A stretch of 64,000 nucleotides of DNA, taken from the NCBI GenBank assembly GCA_016946835.1, contig JACVTC010000159.1, positions 165,001 to 229,000 of the forward strand, read 5' to 3'. A program made the translations under genes and the position numbers. The notes below the pieces were generated by a model. It made no database searches. It had not been told where the DNA came from and saw only the letters and a list, made by a program, of their open reading frames with translations. Of this stretch, positions 56,289-64,000 are shown piece after piece; position 1 is the stretch's first letter, and every line of letters starts with the position of its first letter. Source of the stretch: Neocallimastix lanati (nom. inval.) (lineage: Eukaryota; Neocallimastigomycota; Neocallimastigomycetes; Neocallimastigales; Neocallimastigaceae).

Positions 56289-57037
56289 TATATATATATA
56301 TATATATTTAAATGACTTTTATTTTTCTCATACCGAAACCGAACAGTCTACAAATACAACTTTGCTCTTCATCTGTATGAACTACAGCATCAGAATATAA
56401 TAATAATTTTTCAACCAACTGATATTGTTCTGGTAATTTTGATAATAATGAAATTGCTTTTTCTAATAATACTTCAGCATCTCTAAACATAGAAGTTAAA
56501 TCTAATAATTGGTGGAAAGAATAATCCATACTTTAATTCATATATATATATATATTATAAAAAAAAAAAAAAATTAATACTTTATTCATTTATATGTAAA
56601 TATATAAAGTTTAACCGATGAATTTAAATTTATTTTATTAAAAAAGTATATAAATAAATAAATAAATAAATAGATAGATAGATAGATAAAAAGATAATAA
56701 TAATAATAATAATATTGAATTACTTTAAATCTCTCCAACGAATAGATGTAATAGCAGCGCCAAGATTTTTTATAACATTTTCTAAGAATGGTATTTTTTT
56801 AATTAAATGATGAGAAGCTAAAATGTTGTAACAAGCGATAAACATATCTGGTAATAAACTAATAAAATCAAAACAAAAATGCAAATAAAAAAAATTTATT
56901 ATAATGATTAAATAATTTAAATAATAATTATATAAAACAATTATGTTAGTAAAATAACAATAATAAATAATATTATGTTTACTATTATAAAGAAAAAAAA
57001 ATAAAAATAAATAAATATATAAATATATAAATATATA

Positions 57038-57108
<71 letters not shown>

Positions 57109-58287
57109 ATAAGTAAATTAATAAATAGAAATAAATAATTACTGAATATAAATAAATTGAGGAGGTATATTAAAAAGTTGAATTAAAATTTTTTCTGCAA
57201 TATCCTTATAATCAAATATTGGTTCTTGTTTATTAATTGGAATGGCTTTAGATTTCTATTGAATAGTACATATAATGTATATATTTAATTATTGAAAAAA
57301 AAAAAAAAAAAAAAAAAATTATATATATATATATATATATATTATATAATAATAAAATAATTTCAATAGATTATATAAATATATACAAAATAATAACATA
57401 ATATACAATATTTATTATAAATATTATAGATAGTTCAAAAAAAGTAATCAATAGAATTGTATATACCTTCCATATTTCAATCCATAAATTTCCTGGTTCT
57501 GTCATTCTCATACTTAAACGACCATGTTTTTTATTGTAAGCATCTTCATCTAAAACATCTTGATCTTCACCATTATCTTCAACAATCCAATCTCTCGGTG
57601 ATTGCCAACGAACAAAATCTTCAAATATAGCATTTGGATTAGCAGCCTTAAAGGCTTCCATATCTTCATTAAAATTTTAAATAATATCAATATAAATATT
57701 TAATATTATATAATTTTTTTTTTTTTTTTTTATAAAAATTTAAGTAGATATTTTTTTAAAACAAAATGTAAATAATTGATTTCATAGCATTTATAACAAT
57801 ATACTTTTTTTTTTTTTTTAAATAAAAAAAAAAAAAAAAGAAAAGCAAAATATATATATAAATACCTGATTGTAAATGACGACTTTGAAGTTTAGCTCTT
57901 TGTTTAGTAGCTTCATGTGAAGAACCTAAATGTTCAAATAATTCTTCTTGTTCTTGAATCATATCTTCTGTTAAGGAGCCTGGTTCCTAAAATATTAATT
58001 ATGATAATAATAATAATAATAATAATATAATATATTATATTATAATAAATGAAAATTATATTAATACATTAAAATACATCAACAGTAAAATTATTTCTTT
58101 AATATAATTATAAATATATATATTTACTTGAAGTTCTGGAATATAAAGAGGTTCCCCAGTTTTTATCAAAGTTAAATATGGATGAATTTTTAAGTTTCCT
58201 TGTCTTTCTGGAACTAGTTCTATAATGATGGTAATAATTATAAAAACAATTTTTATAGTAATAATAATTATTATTATTATTATTATG

Positions 58288-58328
<41 letters not shown>

Positions 58329-59001
58329 ATTAGTCATTATTATTTTAATTATTAATATATAAATAATAATAATAATATAAAATTCTATACAATATATTAT
58401 TAATATATATATAATAGTTTTATTATCTAAAAACAAACCATAATCAATGGTATCGAAAAATGCTTCAGAATCAGTACTATTTTGTCTGTTAACATCAATT
58501 TTTGAATTATTAATATGAGATGGCAATTCAGAAACAGAATTCTTAGCTTCATCTTTATCATTTTCTTCATCATCTTCTATCTCATTCTTATTTTCAATTG
58601 AAGATGATACCTCTGAAGTACGTTTCAATTCTAGTTCTTCATGATTTGAACTCTCATGTTCTTTGATAGTTTTTGATTCATCTTCTTTTTCTTTTTCTAT
58701 TATTTCACCAGTTTGAGTTCCTTCTTTATCTTCTTCTCTTCTATCATCATTATTTATTTCTTCCATATCTGAATCAATATTAGAGTCATAGTGAGCATCA
58801 AGAAATTCAGAATCATCATCTGCTGTAATTTTATCAAATAATTTTTCTAAAGCATCACCACTATTATCAGAAATAGCACCTAATAAATTCTTTGTAGCAG
58901 AATAAGATTTTTTTGTAGCACGACCGATCTTTTTAGACCATCTTCTTCTTCTAGATGCTACTTCATTAGATGTTTCCATCTTATTATCATTATCATTATT
59001 A

Positions 59002-59061
<60 letters not shown>

Positions 59062-60291
59062 TTAAATATCTTATTATAAATAGCTTGAACAGAATTTTCA
59101 TCAAGTTCTGTTGCTTCTTCTTCTGCTTGAGCTTTTTTAACAAATTCATTATTAATATACTTCTTTTTATGATAAATACAACAATTTAACATTTCTAATT
59201 TTTGTTGAAGAAGATTAAATTTCAAACAAATATTTGGGGATTTAGTTATTTCATCGTAACCATAAAATTGCCAATCCGATAATCGATTAGTATAACTTTT
59301 AATATTTACTCTTGGAATATAGGTACAAGTTTCCCAACATTTATTAAATACCATCACTGTATCAGCCCATATAGCTTTAAGGAATCCAAATAAAGTAGTC
59401 TGTTTGTATCGAAAAGTACATGACGGAGAAGTCGTATTTAATAAAAAGATTCCTAATTCCCAAAGGAAAGAGCCTGGTGGAATAGTAATATTTGAATGAA
59501 TTTGTTGAGTTAAATTAATAGCAGCTTCATTTTCTTCTGTTTTATCACTATTTTCACTTCTAAATAATGAGTATAAAACATTTCTTATATCAAGATTATC
59601 AACAATAGAAAAGGAATTATCACTTTCAGCATTATTCACATTTAATCCATATGAAGATTTAAAGAATAATGAATTATTAAATATATCACCTGGTCTTATT
59701 TGATTTAAAATATCATTATTTTGTGAAAGTACACTAGCTGATCTTTGCCATGCTTGTAAAACACCGGAGAGTGTTTGATATAAACCATATCTTTTATCAG
59801 TATTATCTGTTTTCCAAAGTCTTCTTATAATCCAAACTGGAGTATCAAATGGATCTAACTCTTTTTCTTTATTCATATCATCAATGAAATCTAATGGTGA
59901 ACAATAATTAAAATGAACATGTAATGAAAGACAAAAAAGTGGATCTGATGTAGTACCAAATGGAATTAGTGGTAATGGTGGTGAAAAGTCACCAGTATAG
60001 AAATATGATTTATTATCCCAATTTTCTATTCTATAAATATAAACACTTGCCATCCTTATATTATCAATCATTTTCCCTATACGATCATCGAAAAATTTAT
60101 CTTTAAAATTTTTAACAAATTAATATATATATGATTCACATAAAATAAAAATTATTTATATAAAATTATTTAACATTTATATTAATTATTATATATTTTA
60201 AATAAAATAAAGAAAAATAAATAAATAAATAAATAAATAAATAAAATAAATAAAAGCTAAAGAAAATAAAAGAATATTGATTATATTAACT

Positions 60292-60326
<35 letters not shown>

Positions 60327-61489
60327 TAATAACAATAATAACAATAATAATAACAATAATAAATAAAATAAAATAAATAAATAAAGATATAAAGATATAT
60401 AATAATAATATTACCTTCAATTTTTATATTTAATGAATTATTTATACAACGATGAATGAAGAAATTAGTTAAGTTAATAACACCTTGATATTTTTTTGGA
60501 ACGTAAGGCATAAACATTGAATTAAATTTAATTTCAACATCACACTGTTGAAGACCATCCCCTGAAGGATCTAATTGAAATGAAGCCAATCCAGTAAATA
60601 ATGATTTTGATGATGATGCTACCGGAACAAATATCGGTAAAATACAACCAGTGTTATGAAAAGCAATACTAAATGATGATATTAAAAGGTTGGCTGTATT
60701 AACATCTAATGTGGTTGTTGATAAATGATTTTTTGATGTGTTATAAACTTCAATAGTTAATAAATGAGTAAACCCGGTCCAACGATGTAATGGATTTGCA
60801 TAGGATTGAGTAGAAGATGGCATACCATCACTTTGAATTGGAATAGTGATAAGAGAATGGAAAGGACTTTGTAATCTAGATAATTCTGAATTATGAAATT
60901 CTATTTTTCTTTCAAGATTTGTTTTTGATTTAACAGGTAATGTCATATCAATATTTGATGTATCAATTTTGTTATTAATTGTTGATCTCTTTTTCAATAA
61001 TACCTTATTAGTATCAATTAAGGTATCATCATTATCATTCCAATTATAATTGAAACATTTTCCTCTTGATTTCCACATATTGTTTTCACTATATTGTTCT
61101 TTACCGGGTAAATAATGATATGAAAGAATAAACATTGTTTCTCCCATGACTAATTTCTCCTGACGCATATATGGTGTTTCTTCATTATCCACATCACCAA
61201 TATCTGATAAAGACGATATAATATCTGGATCAAAAGAACCTAATTTTCCATCATCTATACCCCATAAATGAATTACTTCTTCAATAGAAGCAACTAATTT
61301 CTCCCATGAACCAATGGAAGTATAATCTATAATGCCATTTATTATTATAATTTGTTATATTTAATTAAATTCATAATTAATATAGAATATAGATAATATA
61401 GATAATAAAATAAAAAGTAATACAATAAAGCAAATTGAAATTATTCAATTACCAATAATTTCAAAAATTTCATCGTCTTCTTTATTCAT
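56022..61489 (-). CDS. RAB3GAP1: Rab3 GTPase-activating protein catalytic subunit
   Basis: Ten exons: 61489-61453, 61326-60415, 60100-58439, 58219-58128, 57986-57866, 57663-57467, 57255-57143, 56858-56724, 56530-56334, 56188-56022, giving 1210 residues against about 980 in human. With RAB3GAP2 it acts as GAP for Rab3 and GEF for Rab18. Matching blocks: start MNKEDDEIFEIID; SSFSIAFHNTGCILPIFVPV; QQKLEMLNCCIYHKKK; YLTLIKTGEPLYIPELQEPG; LTEDMIQEQEELFEHLGSS; DMEAFKAANPNAIFEDFVRW followed by QSPRDW, where Arg965 corresponds to the catalytic arginine of the human protein; and the C-terminal EFIFRSVISKYGDTDQPLMQ plus RMYVL. Extra length comes from a poly-Asn run (58995-59060 in DNA) and an acidic Glu/Ser-rich linker between the two halves. 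The start is supported by alignment to the family N-terminus. Confidence 0.92.
58993..59060 (-). repeat. Coding poly-Asn (AAT)n tract in Rab3GAP
   Basis: About 19 consecutive Asn codons plus a broken extension (NNNKNNNDNDNK) lie in the non-conserved linker. It is the same trinucleotide as the intronic TAA arrays but kept in the Asn phase, so no stop is created. Confidence 0.9.
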
Positions 61490-63125
61490 TTCTTTTATCT
61501 TGTTATTTGATTATCATAAAATCATTAATATCAACTGGAATATAATAATTAAGAAATAATATAAATGGGTTAATTTAAATTTATGAAATTTCAATTATTG
61601 AAAAAATGCAATTTATAATATATATATCAATAACTCCATTAATAAAATAAATTTCTATAAACTAATATGTTTTATTCTTTTATCATTTTTTATATATTAT
61701 TGTTATCTTATTGTTAAACAATTAAAATATAAATATATATATATTTATATATTTATATATATAATAAAAAAAATAAAAAATAAAAGCTGACTTTTATTTT
61801 AATTTGTATATATTTTATATATTTTAATAAATTTAATTGATTGAAAATTGTTTTCGACAATATTTATTGAATGATAATAAAAGGAATAACAATATAATAA
61901 AAATAATTGAAATGATAAATAAAAATATACAAATTTTTAAAATTGATTTAAAAACTTTTTATTCTTAATAATTCTTTGTATCTTTTCCAGATATATAATA
62001 TTAAATCTCATTATATACCACATTGTCCAATACGTTTGCACTTTTAATTTATTAGTGAAAATGCTGTTAATATTAAAAAATTATTTTAATTTATCCTTTA
62101 AATTTGGTAAAATAAATGTTTTAATAAAACCTGAAATTTCTAAAAATTGTAAAAACTGTATTATTGAATGATTTATTTTTATTTTCATTTTTATTTTTAT
62201 TTTATTTTATTTTATTTTATTTTATTTTATTTTATTTTATTTTATTTTATTTTATTTTATTTTATTTTATTTTATTTTATTTTATTTTATTTTATTTTAT
62301 TTTATTTTATTTTATTTTATTTTATTTTATTTTATTTTATTTTATTTTTTATCGAATAATAATAACGCTAACATTATTTTATAATATAATATCTCTAATT
62401 ATTTTACACAAATTCATTATTTACTTGGATTACTTATGAAGGATATTTGAATAGAATTGTATTTTATTTTTAAATATTAACTTTAATTATAAAAAATTAT
62501 AATTACTTATTTATTATAATAATATAAAAAAAAAAAAAAAAGAAGTAGTAATAGTGATAATAATAATCTTCACCTTATTTATTGAAATATATATATATTA
62601 TATATACTTCTCTTTTATTTTAATTATACAAGTTAATCTTATGAGATGTAATAAGAATTGAAATGTATAATTTAAAAATTGAACAAGATAAATAAAATAT
62701 AAAAACATAATATAATAATATTATATAATAAAAAATAAATTTTATATTAGCCACAATAATGAAAAGATTTATTTAAAAAAATTTCAAATAAAAATAAAGA
62801 ATTAAATTATAGCCACAAACATAAATCACCTTAAAAATAATAATAATAAATCAAATAAAATTTTACAATTTCTCACAAAAAAATGTTACACTATTATTTT
62901 TTTTACACATTTATAATTAAAATTATTATTTTTTTTTAAATTAATATTATATTAAACTATTATTGTTATTATAAATATAATTATTATATATATATTATAA
63001 ATAATCTTACTATCAGAAATTTACAATTAATAATTATTATTGATTTATTTATACAATTACAATTAATAAGATTCAAGAAATTCATATTTTATTTTTGATA
63101 TTTTATACTTTTTTTATTAAAAGTT
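61490..63125. other. AT-rich spacer upstream of Rab3GAP
   Basis: No gene seen apart from the (TTTTA)n array listed separately. The promoter of the Rab3GAP gene should lie in the first few hundred bases. Confidence 0.45.
62197..62346. repeat. (TTTTA)n pentanucleotide array, about 30 copies
   Basis: A perfect run of ATTTT pentamers. Open frames over it (repeating LFYFI) are artefacts of the repeat. Confidence 0.95.
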
Positions 63126-63400
63126 TTTTTTTTTTCTTTTTTTTTTATTTCCGGTGTGTACCCCCTGCATTGGGAATATTGAAGTAGTCACACACTTCCA
63201 TATAGACGGATAATGTCCCCGCTGGACGGCCTTATTGAATATTCAGCATTGGCGCACTAACACGCATATTATTGCTGAGAATTTTTCAAGAACGCTTTTT
63301 CTTAGGGTGCTTTTCAAGTTCTAACTTCCCTTTGAAGCGAGGCCAATATAATCTAACCCCTGTTGATCAAAAATTAATGAATTAAACCTATTAAATCTTT
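63126..63400 (-). mobile_element. GC-richer relic, possibly non-LTR reverse transcriptase
   Basis: An abrupt GC-richer block. The reverse strand, read from about 63385, gives GLDYIGLASKGS, a stop, NLKSTLRKSVLEKFSAIICV and LVRQC, a stop, then IFNKAVQRGHYPSIWKCVTT and SIFPMQGVHTGN. The last piece has the pattern FNxxxxxGxxPxxWKxAxxxxIxK found in LINE reverse transcriptases between the PGPDG-like region and the NYRPISL motif. Stops and the missing catalytic YADD region show a dead fragment. Part of it (GGTGTGTACC, GAATATT) recurs at 25853-25930. Confidence 0.35.
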
Positions 63401-63533
63401 TTTAAATAAATTTAATTGATTTAATTCATTAATTTTTAAAAGTTCTTCTAATAATACATTGTAAATAAATTGAATTTACAAATGTTTTGAAATAATTTTA
63501 ATCGAGTTTTACTCCATTTTTTTTTATCTTATT

Positions 63534-64000
63534 TTATTTATATCAAAACTATGACTATATAGTTCTATTAGTAAATAGTAATAAAACTCATTCATAAAAT
63601 CTAAAAGATACTTTCCTATCACATTCAATTTTATAGTTTGTAATTTATCTATCTTAATATTTATTGGTTTACCAGTAAAAAACAAAAAAAAAAAAAAAAA
63701 AAAATCTAAAAAAAATTTTGGTCCTCCTTCAATTCTATTTCCTCTTCATTTCATTTTTCATTTTTATTTTTTATTCTTTTTTATTATTTTATTTTTTAAT
63801 TTTAATTTTTTTTTTTTTTAATTTTTTAAAATTTAATATTATAATTCAAATAATAGAATAAAAAATTTATAAAATCTTTTATTAACTCCAATATTTTATA
63901 CAATATTGGATTTAATAAAGCTTTATTTATTATTTGCCCAAGAAATGTTATACCGAAAAATTAAGCCAGAGAATTCGAACTTACAAATTTTAGTTTTACT
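63534..64000 (-). other. Possible coding remnants at right edge
   Basis: Two reverse-strand frames look somewhat protein-like: TGKPINIKIDKLQTIKLNVI followed by GKYLLDFMNEFYYY (63534-63688), and, touching the window end, SKTKICKFEFSGLIFRYNIS followed by WANNK and a TAA at 63923. They may be exons or relics of a gene lying beyond 64000. Evidence is weak because both are strongly AT-biased. Confidence 0.2.

Noticed and set aside
62164-62439. Plus-strand frame of repeating LFYFI
   Set aside because: Translation of the (TTTTA)n array; three frames of the repeat are all open.
63950-64000. tRNA-like T-loop (reverse strand GTTCGAATTC) near the right edge
   Set aside because: The flanking stems do not pair (GTAAG against TCTCT) and no D or anticodon arm is visible, so no tRNA is called.

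Overview
The window is AT-rich eukaryotic chromosomal DNA, most likely from an anaerobic gut fungus (Neocallimastigomycota). Four things point there. Introns and spacers are almost pure A/T and full of (TAA)n, (TTTTA)n and homopolymer runs. A degraded plus-strand gene near 27 kb carries a Cys-rich segment resembling the fungal dockerin (CBM10-type) module of cellulosome proteins. An enkurin gene implies a flagellated zoospore. The conserved proteins are fungus-like, including a DPH6 with the RidA tail also seen in yeast. The species itself cannot be read from the sequence. Dictyostelium-like protists were considered but lack flagella and dockerins.

Layout, left to right. 0-5.3 kb: a frameshifted secreted-protein fragment at the edge, a possible receptor-like membrane fragment, and a CCAAT-rich promoter. 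5.4-7.6 kb (+): NADP isocitrate dehydrogenase. 8.3-8.8 kb: an unrecognised pseudogene followed by a heptamer satellite. 10.2-13.0 kb (+): UBC7/UBE2G2-type E2. 14.4-15.1 kb (+): a small unknown three-exon gene. 15.7-23.1 kb (+): DPH6 diphthamide synthetase in 15 exons, with a roughly 1.4 kb (TAA)n array in one intron. 23.4-28.5 kb: a gene graveyard with a decayed Ty1/copia element, LTR remnants and degraded secreted or dockerin-like genes. 29.4-31.4 kb (-): sphingomyelinase-like phosphodiesterase. 31.8-35.4 kb (-): CaMK-type kinase ending in a CaaX box. 35.4-40.4 kb: no gene seen. 40.5-41.8 kb (-): enkurin. 44.0-46.2 kb (-): UBAP1-like ESCRT-I subunit. 47.3-50.7 kb (-): FAM13-like protein with a degenerate RhoGAP domain. 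52.3-55.2 kb (+): PHAF1/C16orf70. 56.0-61.5 kb (-): Rab3GAP catalytic subunit. 62-64 kb: (TTTTA)n array, a GC-richer relic resembling a LINE reverse transcriptase, and possible coding remnants.

Exon-intron models were built by hand from GT-AG sites, protein similarity remembered from the families, and frame bookkeeping. Every complete model sums to a multiple of three. Functionally, the right half is rich in membrane-traffic genes (UBAP1, FAM13-like RhoGAP, PHAF1, RAB3GAP1). Three of these belong to families linked to autophagy or endosomal sorting elsewhere, but eukaryotic neighbours need not work together. The most distinctive observations are the kinase with a predicted prenylation motif, the RhoGAP domain lacking its arginine finger and followed by a 27-residue tandem repeat, the A-rich 3' splice sites and micro-exons, and the giant TAA array carrying an interruption shared with two other arrays.
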